Source: Cloeon dipterum (taxonomy: Eukaryota > Arthropoda > Insecta > Ephemeroptera > Baetidae). From it: 64,000 bases of DNA. The notes beneath the pieces were generated by a model. The model worked only from the letters and a program-made list of their open reading frames with translations. It searched no databases and was not told the origin of the DNA. Shown here piece after piece: positions 45,427-59,000 of this stretch. The DNA is taken from the NCBI RefSeq assembly GCF_949628265.1, contig NC_088788.1, positions 37,018,959 through 37,082,958 of the forward strand. Reading direction: 5' to 3'. Numbering within the stretch: position 1 is the stretch's first letter; each line of letters opens with the position of its first letter. The position numbers and the translations under genes were made by a program.

Positions 45427-46766
45427 ATGCGTGCATTCATCATTTTGTGCTTCCTCGCCCTGGCTGTCCAGCAAGGTAAGGATAATGATTCCATCGAATG
45501 GCGTGATTTTGATCCATTCCTCAGGCCGGGGTCTGCAGTGCTATTCCTGCGCCTCGGCAAACGACGCTCAGAACTGCGCAGATCCATTTAACTCCACAAA
45601 TATTCCAGTGTGCACCTTGGATAGCGGCGTCACCTGCATGAAGACAATTGTTACCATCAGTATGTCTTTCTTTCTGTGATGCAATCCAATTCAAAAAATA
45701 TGGACAAAGTTACACGCTTCAAGCAATAATCGTTTTAACTCTTCCACTCCACATTGATAACGCTCCTGAATGAAAATCTGGTTTGATTGAAAATTACGTC
45801 ATTTTAATTCATATTATTCAAAATTTTATTTCAAATTATTTTTGACTTATATAGAATAGAAACTGAACATATGGGCGTCAAAAGATAATTATTTTAAAAA
45901 GCTTTGTAAAAAATCGTGAAAACACCCTTTTATCTTTACTAAATATTTAGTTTATTTTTCAATGTATAGGTATTTTCCTCAACATTCGCACACCATTGGA
46001 TAGATCGCGGTGAGAGGGATCCAAATCAAAAGTGAAAAAATCGACAAAATGGCAAAATCCGAAATTTAACTTTTCCTCGGTTCTGATTTTAGAGATAGTT
46101 TGCTTGCTAAATTTCACAAAAAAAAATAAACTCGACGAACTACTTGCTAAAGTCAACAATGAAAAATGTGGTTAATTCACCAGTTGGGTAAGCCCTTAGC
46201 CAAAAGATGGCGCCACCGTATACTTTCGTAAAAAATTAATATAATAATTTTAATTTTAAGGCACTCGTGCTGCGATTTTAAACTCAATCCTGCTGCTGTG
46301 CTTCTAGAATTATTTCTTTAGACATGCTGAAATAAAAAAATCAGTCCAGCCATTCGCCGTAGAAACGTCGGAAAAGATTTTTTTTTTTTTTAAAATAATC
46401 GAGTGTTGGGCTTTTCCTTATCACAAAAATTGATTAATTAAATGGACCGTGTCTCTTTTTGTTTTCGTGTGTGCCAATTAAAATACTATTTTGCCGCATT
46501 CTCTGAATTTGTTATTTAATTTATATTCAATCATTTCAGACGACGGAGAGGGCAACATGAGAAAAATAGTTACCAGACAATGCATCCCATTGATGCTTGA
46601 TGATCTTTGCAGCACTGTCTCCGAAGAATATGGCCATTCTGCAAAGCTTGAGCACTGCTCCACTTGCAACAGCACCGATTTCTGCAACAGCGGTCCAAAG
46701 TCAGCGGCCGTTTCCGCTGTCGGTCTGGCCAGCGTTGTCATGCTTGCTTTGAAAAATCTTCTTTAA
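45427..46766 (+). CDS. Ly6/uPAR-type three-finger protein (Ly6-G)
   Basis: Exons 45427-45475, 45525-45659 and 46540-46766 give 136 residues. The signal peptide is MRAFIILCFLALAVQQ. The mature part has LQCYSCASANDAQNC, DPFNSTN, VTCMKT, DGEGNM, RQCIP, DDLC, EHCSTC and DFCNSGP, then the common hydrophobic tail. Ten cysteines are intact. Introns are 49 and 880 nt, phase 1. The junction codon between exons 2 and 3 encodes N (A plus AC) where E and F encode D, and the donor is AGTATG instead of GGTGAG. Intron 2 carries half of an FB-B foldback but no R1. The promoter has lost its TATA box, so expression may differ from Ly6-E. Confidence 0.93.
46178..46390 (+). mobile_element. Foldback MITE FB-B, copy 3 (left arm only)
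   Basis: CACCAGTTGGGTAAGCCCTT, GATGGCGCCACCGTATACTT, GCTGCGATTTTAAACTCAAT and CAGTCCAGCCATTCGCCGTA follow copy 1 in order. The match ends in a T/A run near 46380-46395, and no right arm follows. It lies in intron 2 of Ly6-G. Confidence 0.75.
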
Positions 46767-48181
46767 ATTTAGCACTATAGGTCTAATTTTAGAAATCTCA
46801 AATACTTCAAATTCCTGTAGCTGAAGTCATTGTATTGAATGTTATTTCTGTTTATTACTCATTTTAAATATTTAAATGCATATTGAGATTCATGAACAAT
46901 GGCAAAAAAAATGGCAAGCAGTATCTGCATAAATGCTCGGCACAAAAAATTTATTCGTCAGTGTTAAGTGTTGTTAAAACCAAATTAATAAAAGATTTAC
47001 TTTAATTTACCTTCTTTAAGATTTATAACTCATTTAAAGCATGTCGAGCGCAGCTTTCTTTGCACAGCTTGGTAAATTCATCATGAGATTACAAGCTCAG
47101 TTGTGAAAATGAGTTATTCAAGGCCTACGCGAAATTTAATTACATTTTGCCTTCAAGAAGCCTTGATGAGCGAGGATTAAAACACGAAAATGCATTTTGT
47201 CACAGATGTGATGAAAGGATAACAAATTAAAATCCACCTTTTTATGGTCACATTTATGCTAAGTAAGAGCTGAAGCCTTCCATTCTCTGCTTGAGAACAA
47301 GTAAAAGAAACACTGGCATGCATGCAGTGAGGAATATTTTATAACGCGCGGATTAAGCGTATGCAGTCAGGAGCAGCACTTTTCTCGGTCCAAGAGAGGA
47401 AAAGATCCACACGCTTTAATGACGGTGACCGCACCAAGCTCTCGAAAAGGTTTTTTTTGCCCCTATACTCCGCGCAGCGTTATTATTTTTCGTGACTCCA
47501 AATAAATGCGTGAGTGGTTGTTTGCACTTTTCTGTGGCGACACTTTAATTGTAAGCTAGGCGAGGTTGACACCAGCGTTTATGGAGCGGAAATTCTCCAG
47601 AGTCACGCAATGACACAAGTTGCGCTGTGGTTGGTGCATTCCAGGAAAAAGTGCGACAGAGATCAACACAGACAGCTATGCGGAAAATAAATAATATTAT
47701 TCCGATATCGTATTTTTCTGCTTCGCAGGTGGTCTCTCATATTTTTTTTTAAAACTTCACGAGAAGGAAAGACGTATTGTGCAATCGACACAGCGAAAAA
47801 ACGTTCCTGTTCTGCGCAGGGATGTGCAAAAATCATTTTCTTAAGCACAATATAATTTGTATAATAATACATTTTTAGGAAAAATAATTGATTTCTAAAC
47901 GCTCAACAATTTTTTCATAAAACAGTTCGATACAGGAAAAATCATTGCACTTGTCCTCGTAATTGTAGGTTCATATTTTTATTTCTCTCGAAACATTTTG
48001 GCTCCAACTGGTACCCTATAGTTATGAGAGGGTCCTCTCGTGTCGAGAATAATTAAAAAATCAATATTTGGTTTTGCACATTCCTTATCAGCACGCTCCA
48101 TTTGCAGAAATGTGGTACATTGCAATGCCATTAAACAAAGTTATTCTATTGCATAAAAAGAAAAGCGTTGACGGATCATAT
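46767..48181. other. Non-coding spacer after the Ly6 cluster
   Basis: 3' flank of Ly6-G, then spacer of mixed composition. No gene, RNA or clear repeat is recognised. Confidence 0.55.
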
Positions 48182-48985
48182 AGATAGATAAAATATTTAT
48201 TAAACGCCAACGGCGTACAACTATTTCCAGGATTTTTATATGAGGCTGCTTTGGTTAAAGTCAAAGGTTTTAAAGGACAGTCAAGAATATTGTACATACT
48301 AATAGTATAGAATACAGATCAGCATTACAATGACTACATTTACATTTGTCAGTAACATCCAGGTGAAAACAAGAATTTGTGCAAATAAGAAAATGATACC
48401 CATGAAAAGAATATCTGGTTAACATGGAACGATCCTTACAATTCGTTTCCTTCCAATCATTGCGGGAGTATAATACAATTTTGGATCAATATTTTGCTTT
48501 TTAATATTCATATTACTTACAAACTTGACAAAAGCTTCGGAACAAGTGAGAGAATTTTGATTTTAGCTCATTTACGAATAGGTCGGTCTGTACAAGCTCA
48601 TAAACCAATCTAGAACGCATTCGTTTATCAACGCCCAGCGCCTTTTTAAAAAATCTAGATTTAGCCGATTTAGCACTTTCTAATTTATTGAAATCATTTA
48701 AATTTAAATGTGACCAAATAGCTTCAATACCGTAGGATGCATCAGGCGAGATTGCTAAATTAAATAACTATGTGGCCGTATCAATAGAGGACACAGATTT
48801 TTTATTTTTAATGTTGCAAAAATAGAGGCCTTAACCCTTCGATCAATATGTTGACTAAAACAAGTGCCAGACGCTTGAAAAGTTACGCCTAGATAGTTGA
48901 CTGAAGGGGAAAATTTTAAGTTATTTTGACGGATCATATCAAGATGAATTATGCGTGGTCCATTAGTGGGCAAAAGTGCGATGCC
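48182..48985 (-). mobile_element. 5'-truncated non-LTR retrotransposon (LINE) 3' fragment
   Basis: The minus strand encodes the C-terminal part of a LINE reverse transcriptase: VNYLGVTFQASGTCFSQHID, then in another frame AISPDASYGIEAIWSHL, SRFFKKALGVDKRMRSRLVY, and a cysteine cluster CKCSHC like the C-terminal zinc-binding segment of Jockey/CR1-type elements. The frame shifts at least twice, so it is dead. The 3' end is AATAAATATTTT followed by (ATCT)n at 48183-48196. The 5' edge near 48985 is a truncation. Confidence 0.8.
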
Positions 48986-51810
<2,825 letters not shown>

Positions 51811-51900
51811 TGACGAAGTTAATGAGCACACCAATCTATTCTTTTGAGGGTCGAATTAGGTAAAATGAATATTTATTTCTATTTTAAAATTTAATAACAT
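51811..51900 (+). mobile_element. FB-A arm fragment
   Basis: TTTGACGAAG, GAGCACACCAATC, ATTCTTTTGAGGGTCGAATT and GAATATTTATTT follow the left arm of FB-A (14025-14063 joined to 14488-14520) without the R1 insertion. It thus shows the empty R1 site. A shorter similar phrase, CAATCTATTCCTGAGGGTCG, occurs near 54120. Confidence 0.7.
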
Positions 51901-52847
51901 TCAAAGAAGCAAATGTTTTAAAACGTTCCTAAAAACCTATACCATTAGCATCATATTTATAAGATTTTTAACGTTTTGTCAAGCGCAGTGTGCGATTAAC
52001 AGAGGGTTGAACATCGGCCTACCGCAGCCGATAGAGGCTAGCCATTATGCGAAACGTGAAAGCTGCAAGCCCTTTTAAAAATCGTGCTCTCTTTCTTCTT
52101 TCATCGCAAAGAGACGGTTGCTTAGTTTTGCTGTATGTATGCTCTGAACAAGCAGAGGTAAAGAGCGCGGAGAAGAAGCGCACTCTATATATTATGTTGC
52201 CTTTGTGCGTGGCGGGGCTGGATAGATAAAAAGGACGACAGCTGCAAAGCGCGCGGTATAAGAAACAACAACAGTTTAAATGCACACAATACCTGGGCAT
52301 TAAAAGATGATGCACTTTGGTAGGCAAACACACCTGCGCCGCGCACCAACCCACCCACCCACCCACCCACCCATCTACCTTCTCGAGGAGAGAAATCGAG
52401 GCAAAACAACCCCTGCTTCGCTGGAAGAAAAGCAGCAAAGGGCGGGAAAAATGAAAGAGCTCGTGCGCTGTCGAAACCATTTTCCAAATGAGCAAAAGTG
52501 CTACCAAAGGAGGGATTACATAATTCACTTCTCTTCCCTCTGCCGGGTCGGGAGGATAGATAATTGGAGCCTAGATAAGACGAATTTAATTCTCTCCTGA
52601 ATCAATTAGCACCAACCCCCTTAAGAGATCGATATCTGCAGACGAGTAATCAAATTAACTGCCTGCCAGACCATTACTAAAAACGTTCAGCTGCTGACTT
52701 TGCCTCTTTCGAGATTATCGCTCCTTTTAACAGAAGCGCACTCTCTTGCTGGAAGGGTGCAATTATTTTTATTTTCGTCACGGCTCCGCTGGATTTGCTT
52801 GCATAATATAGTTTACTTCTTTACCAAGGGATTTGTTTGAGACATAT
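51901..52847. other. Non-coding stretch with a small (CCCA)n run
   Basis: CCCACCCACCCACC repeats fill 52346-52374. Open frames on both strands here show no family resemblance. Confidence 0.5.
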
Positions 52848-53213
52848 CACCGGGGGCCGGGTTGCGATCTGTGTTGGTTCCCGCCGATCAGAAGTCAATA
52901 TAGTGTCGAAATAATGGAGGCCAATCAGGAGACAGTCCAGCGGCCAATCAGAAACGTAAAAAAGTGGCGTGACGACCTAATAATTTCATCACCGCGTATT
53001 TTGTTACATTTCCATTAGCGTGATGTGTCATCTAGTGGTCGATTTGCCAGCAATTACCAGGCTAATCAGCTGTTAGTAAAGAAAGAAGAACAAAAATATT
53101 CATTGTACTGAAGGTATTTTTATGATAAATTTTCCAAGCCAATTTCATTTTACGCTTGCAACTTTCCCGCCGTGTTCTACCAGACGCCATATCTGCGCGT
53201 CACGTGAATCAGT
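52848..53213 (+). mobile_element. MITE M3, copy 1
   Basis: It starts CACCGGGGGCCGGGTTGCGA and matches the complement of 54332-54694 along nearly its whole length, e.g. CAACACAGATCG, GGAGGCCAATCAG, CTAGTGGTCGATTTGCCA and CAGACGCCAT. Its far end (GTGAATCAGTCCCC) has drifted from the terminal repeat kept by copy 2. Confidence 0.8.
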
Positions 53214-54331
53214 CCCCTGCTGCATCTGATTTTAGTTGATTATTTATACGAGTTTCCCAAATTGTGTTATGCAACAGAGACTAAGAATAAATTTAAACAT
53301 GTGTTTGGCAGGCTTTGAAACGTGAATTCAATTTGAGAGGGCAAATATATATTTTGCGGCGCGCTGGAGGAGTTGCTGCGCGCTGTAACAGTGCTCCAGG
53401 TCTGTTTGTGCTGCAAACAAGGTGGTTGGAGTGCTGGTCTGATCAGCATCTGCTCTCAGTCATAATCAGGGCCATACGTCACCTGCTGTTACTCCACGAC
53501 GACGGGCGACGGGACGGGGCAGCTGAAATGCGGTTCAAATAATCTGCGAGCGCACGCCTTTGACTGCTCCCCGGCGCAAAACACGCGTTCAACGAACGGT
53601 GTGCTGGCCGCGCGCACACATCGAACTCTGCAATCGACAATGGGCTTTGTGCTTCATGGAAATAAAAACAGCAGCTATTTTTCGAGGGGAATTCGCCCTT
53701 TTCGAGAGTAAAAGTGACAATATAACGTCGGCGGCGACGACAGCTCTCTGATGGAATGATTTCATTTCATTTTTCTGCGCGAATATAATAGCGGTCCTGA
53801 TTGAATCGAATTGGTGCTGGAATTTTTGATATTATGCCCGAGGCTTTGTCGCATTGAGAGGAAAATATTGTTATTTGTATGTTGTCTGCCTGGCAGGCAC
53901 GTCTCTGCCGCGGGGATGACATTTTTGGAATATGGATTACCACCGAATTTCGCAACAGGGAGAAAAAAACTTTGACATTTCATTACTTGACACAACACAT
54001 TCTGACACATATTTTTTTTGTTGTTGTTGTCGTAATATTATACTCCACATCGGTGCGAAATATTTCAAATGAGTCTTTAAACATTAATTTTTCATGCCTC
54101 AAGTAACAATGGACAGTGTCAATCTATTCCTGAGGGTCGAGGTTTAGCTGTCTGCTAATCACAATCAGTTAAAATGTAACGTAAAAATGTTGAACCTGAA
54201 ACCCATAATTTTGACGGTTTTTAGTCTGAGCGTAGCAAAAAGTGCCGTAAGAATTCCACCGACCAATTAGATTAGACATAGCGCTAGTCTAGGATCGAGA
54301 CAGCAGCGCCACAGTGACAGCTAGCCCAAAC
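53214..54331. other. Spacer between the two M3 copies
   Basis: 1.1 kb without a recognisable gene. It would be the loop if the inverted M3 copies paired. Confidence 0.55.
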
Positions 54332-54694
54332 CACCGGTGGCCGGATTCACGCGACGCGCAGACATGGCGTCTGGTAGAGTACGGCGGGAAAGTTAAAAAC
54401 GTAAAATGAAATTGGCTTGGAAAATTTATCATGAAATACCTTCGGCACAAGGAATATTTTTGTTTTACTAACAGCTGATTAGCCTGGTAATTGGCAAATC
54501 GACCACTAGATGGCACATCAGGCTGATGGAAATGTAACAAAATACGCGGGAATGAAATTATTAGGTCGGCACGCCTCTTTTTTACGTTTCTGATTGGCCG
54601 CTGGACTGTCTTCTGATTGGCCTCCATTATTTTGACACTATATTGACTTCTGACCGGCGGGAAACCAACACAGATCGCAACCCGGCCCCCGGTG
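54332..54694 (-). mobile_element. MITE M3, copy 2 (363 bp, both ends present)
   Basis: The ends are CACCGGTGGCCGG and the complement of CACCGGGGGCCGG, a 13-bp terminal inverted repeat with one mismatch. Flanks GCCCAAAC and GCCCACTA may be a worn 8-bp target duplication. It is inverted relative to copy 1. It has no open frame; superfamily is undecided. Confidence 0.75.
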
Positions 54695-56040
54695 GCCCAC
54701 TATCTGACCTGCCTTTTCACTCGACTCGCTTGCGCTGGCTGCCGCTGTAGCGCTGCAGTCTCGATTTTAGGCCAACACCAATCCCCAGCGTCTGTATTTT
54801 GCCTAAACTTGATTCTTTTTCCCTCTGTGTATAATGACTGACAGTCAAAGAATAAACAAGTTGAAAAGATGATGACTCTTTCACAAATTCATCGAAACAA
54901 CGGGAATGAGGGCTGGGTGGTATTTAAATCTGGAAAATGCGCGTGGCGAAATTTGCAATTTAAATTCAAACGCGCGTGGCACCCCAGCGGCCGCTCCAGT
55001 CAAAAAGCGTCTGGCGGCACAGGCTGACTCGTCAAAAAGCGAGCGGTGGCGAATAAAAAGCAGGGCTGTCACCCGCACCGCACCGCACCAGCTCACCCCC
55101 AGCTGGCTGGCAAAGTTGCATTCAAACGAAATACTCACGTACACACACAATTACACGACAAAGCAGAGGAAAACGCCAAATTCAGCGGCGATACACGCGG
55201 CAAAGAGCGGGCTCTCTGTCGGCTTTTGTTTGCAGAAATAATTACACACGCATGCGAGCAGGGAGCACTTAATTTGCTAACTCCGCCAGCCGAAAACACG
55301 TTTATTGTTTGCACAAACCCAACAATAATAATAATTCAGTTTGGATTTTCAAGCGAGAGACGCGAGCATATGATGTAATTATAATGAAGCATAGTCTGAA
55401 AGTCGAGTCTGTGATGCGCTAGGGCCGTGAAAAGTGGCAAAATCGTTTTTGATTTTCCCTGTTAACCATTAGATATCAAAATCTTCTGGGCGGTCTCATT
55501 GTCAGCTATAATTTAAATAAAAATGACCTGAGTTTTCCCCGTCATGATTTTCTCAGCGACTTGATCGCTTGGCATTTTGCCTTTTTCACAATTGTTGGAT
55601 TACCGGTGCATGAAATAAATTAATAATTAATTAGTTGAATTTTTTGTACTCTCCCGGATTTTTTTTTTTTTTGTAAATCGACTCTCGAAATCTGTTACAG
55701 ATAAATAGTTGCAGTAGCCTTGATTTTATGTTACATTTTATGATAGAAAAATTAATGCGAAGAAGATATTTTCCTAGGTCGAAGGTCAAGGTCAAACCCC
55801 GGCATTGGGTCGAAAATCGAAATATTTAGTGAACGCGAGATCTCGGCTTTTCTCTTTGTCAGAAATGCAAAAATAGAATACCGTGTAACTCTTCTTTATT
55901 CCCCCCAATGAGCTAAATAGGTTTCAGAGTGGTAACCCCCACCCCTTTTCATCCCTCCTCTACCCCTCATAAATCTTTAAGGAATTTTTATTCTTTATTT
56001 CAGCGCTAATTGGATGGCGCTGCATGTTTGAAATCACCTT
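54695..56040. other. Non-coding stretch, nothing recognised
   Basis: GC-rich near 54940-55110 and AT-rich at 55560-55760. No gene, RNA or clear repeat can be supported. Confidence 0.5.
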
Positions 56041-56096
56041 GAAAAGGTTTTAAACGCCTTCCCTCAACAAGAGCCAATAAAGATAATAATAATAAC
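56041..56096 (+). mobile_element. Short LINE 3' tail
   Basis: GAGCCAATAAAGATAATAATAATAA: AATAAA followed by (ATA)n, resembling the tail at 5822-5848 (GTCAATAAAGATCATTATT). Only the last tens of bases remain. Confidence 0.4.
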
Positions 56097-59000
56097 CCCA
56101 AATTCACCCCTTAAAAATTATCTTGTGTTAAAAGCAGAAAAACCTACTTTCACTCTTTTGACTGAATAACGGATTTTAAATAACTTCAACAAGTCTTTTT
56201 TTTCAGCTTCGCTGTTCATATTTGCCGTAAATTAACTTTTCTTCACATCCCCGTCGAAATCATGAGCGCGTGAACTAGTAAACACACGAGAAGACAAACG
56301 AAAGTGCAAGAGCAAGCGTGTGCTGCGTGTTCATCAAACATTGCAACCCCTTCCCGTTCTCATCAACCCCATCTCCGAGCAGCGCCGGCGGCTTGATTAA
56401 ATCACTCACATCACGAAACGGGCCCCTTCTGTTTCCAACGCACTAATTAATGAAGGAAAACGCACACAAAGCGTTTCAATATCGGGCAACAATTACGCCG
56501 TTTAATTCCAAAGCGAGCAGACCGGCGGCTGCGGCGGCTCCTGTTTAATTGGCAAAGCCTGCGCGATGGATTTTTTATGATAAACAAAGATGGACGCTTC
56601 TGGGAAGCGCAGCAGTGTGTTTTTCGCCGGCCGCACACGATTGGGGATTAATAAATAAGTTTTCCGCGTTTGGCATCTCGATAATAGCACCTTGACGGCG
56701 CTCGCGGTTTGGTAATTAAAAATTCTGCCTCCTCGCTCTTTCCGACTGATTGATTTTCAGATACTTGGCCTTGGTATCGGATTAATTTCTTATTATATCT
56801 TGGCTCAGCGGCTACCTTTTTGGCATTTCGGCTTTATTTTGATCAAACGAGATAAGCCATCAAATAAACGCAACCAACACGTGGCTTGTTTTTAAGTCGA
56901 TTAAATTTTCATCGATCGGAATGTGAAAATCGATCATTTTTGCCCAGGACCATCAAATGAGCTTCTATATTTTGAAAATAAATTGCTTCGATAATTTAAT
57001 CACTTTTTCAGCTGACAAAAGCTCAGTGAAAACGTCAAATTTCACGACGTTCCCGAACTTTGCGAAACGTGCCACGCCTATTAATCGAAAAATTTAATTC
57101 AAATATTCTTGAAAATGTTAAAATGTCTTTGGAGTTGCTAAGTTTGTCTTTGCACGATGCTTGGATTCCTTTTCAAGGCCTGTGACCCGTTGGAAGGTCT
57201 TGGGGTCGCGAATATTTTTTCGCCTCGTTTGGTTGAAAGAAGAAAATTTGATTCATCATTCCCCCATCCGTCCGTGTCACACACAAAAGAGCTTATCCGT
57301 GCCCATTTGATTGAATTCATAACGCTTTCGCGATTCAGAAAACATGTTTTTCACTCTCTTTTCAGGAAATAGCCCATTGTGACCCTTTTCTGCTGCATCT
57401 GCTACTTTTATCTCCGCGTTCTCCTCGCGCTTAAAGAGTAAATATGCTCGAACCTGAGAAGCTGGGTTTGCGACAAACATTCTCATACGCAGTAAAAAGT
57501 CATGTGAGTGGTTTTAAAATATATCATATTTTCGCATTCCCGCTTGGTCTTCTCCGTTATGCACATTCATCGGAGCCGGCTGCCGGGTTTGACATTCAAT
57601 TCGCAGCATCCTCGAGCAACAATCACGTAGCAAGAGTGGAATTACGTGATGCGTGCGCTTCGAGCAGACAAAATAAGCGAAAAGAGCAGTTGCTGCGCGG
57701 GCGGGAAGGCGGCTGTGGGCGTCGAGACGCGATACGAGCTGGGACTTGTGCGGGTCGAAAAGAGTCCGATTTCAGGCAACAGGCAGGCAGGCGGGCAGGT
57801 GCCGCCCTTAGACGAGGAAAATCTGACCAGTCATCCGAAAATTATTTAATTAGAAAATGGCGAGCGGATGCAGCATGTTCTCCTTTCATCTCCTCAATTG
57901 TAGAGCTGACAAAGGCGGTTTCGGACAAAAGAGTTCTTGATCATTACCTTCAATAATAGATTTTTATTGGAAATACTCACTCGAAAACACGAAATTCAAT
58001 ACGGCCTGTATTGAATCATTAATTTTTTTCTTTCTATTTTCTCTTTCAAATTTTTTAATATGGATGTGCTATTATGGAATAATTTTTTCCTATTAAGAGC
58101 GCCTCAATATTTTAAATATTCTCAACCTAATTTAAAAATTTGAATTATACATAATATGAATTTTCTTTTCTTGACGTTTCAACATTTTCTCTCTTATACA
58201 AAGGTTGCATTGCAACCCTGATATAATCAGTGTTATGTTAAATTTTAGCTTCGTCGCTCCAATTAAAACTTTCTTTTAGTTAAAAAGAAAAAATTATAAA
58301 AAGACAGTGAAATTTAAAAGCTTTGCCTGGCGTCGTGTCTTGCACTGTCGGCGGGACGCGATGGTTGGGGAATCTGTTTGCCGGCGCTGCCACCCGCCAC
58401 CGCACCGCACAATAGATTCGAAGGTTGGGTTTCTGTGAGCTGGGTGAACATCCCCCTCCCTGCCTGTGATGCACAGATTGTTGTTGTTCACTGGCAGCTT
58501 AACAAAACCGTCTGCCGTTGCATGAAACCTTGCTCCGCGTCCCGAATTTTAACCTACCTCAATATGAGTTTTGTTAAGAGTGGCTCTATACTCGACCCTT
58601 TTTAACAAAGAGATTGATTAATTTTTCGGATTTTTCTTGTCAGCTGATAACGGCCTTTTAAATCTTCGTTCCATAAATTCCCTTCTGGATAAAATTGGAA
58701 TCTGCTGCCGGCGCACTAAAGTCACCACGTAATACTTTTTTGTGTTAAAAAGCGCCTAAAAAGGAGTGTCGTCAACCTTTCCACGCTTTTAATTTGATGT
58801 GAGCAAGCAGGTTCATTGCTTGAAAAACGGCCGAAGCTGAGAAGTGCGATGATAATTCACTGTTTCGTCTGCTTCTGCTTCTGAGGTGCCTTATTATTAA
58901 TTTTATGTTTTGCCCTATCATGACGGAAATCTCGACAGACTTCCCACGCGCCACTTTTTAATCCATACAAATGAGTAATCCCACAGGTTTCAGTGCGCGC

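Noticed and set aside
52019-52528. 169-codon minus-strand frame with Trp/Gly/Val repeats
   Set aside because: The repeat part is the translated (CCCA)n run; the rest has no resemblance to a family.
57444-57956. 170-codon open frame in a GC-rich island
   Set aside because: Low-complexity arginine/alanine composition, a competing frame on the same strand, no family resemblance.
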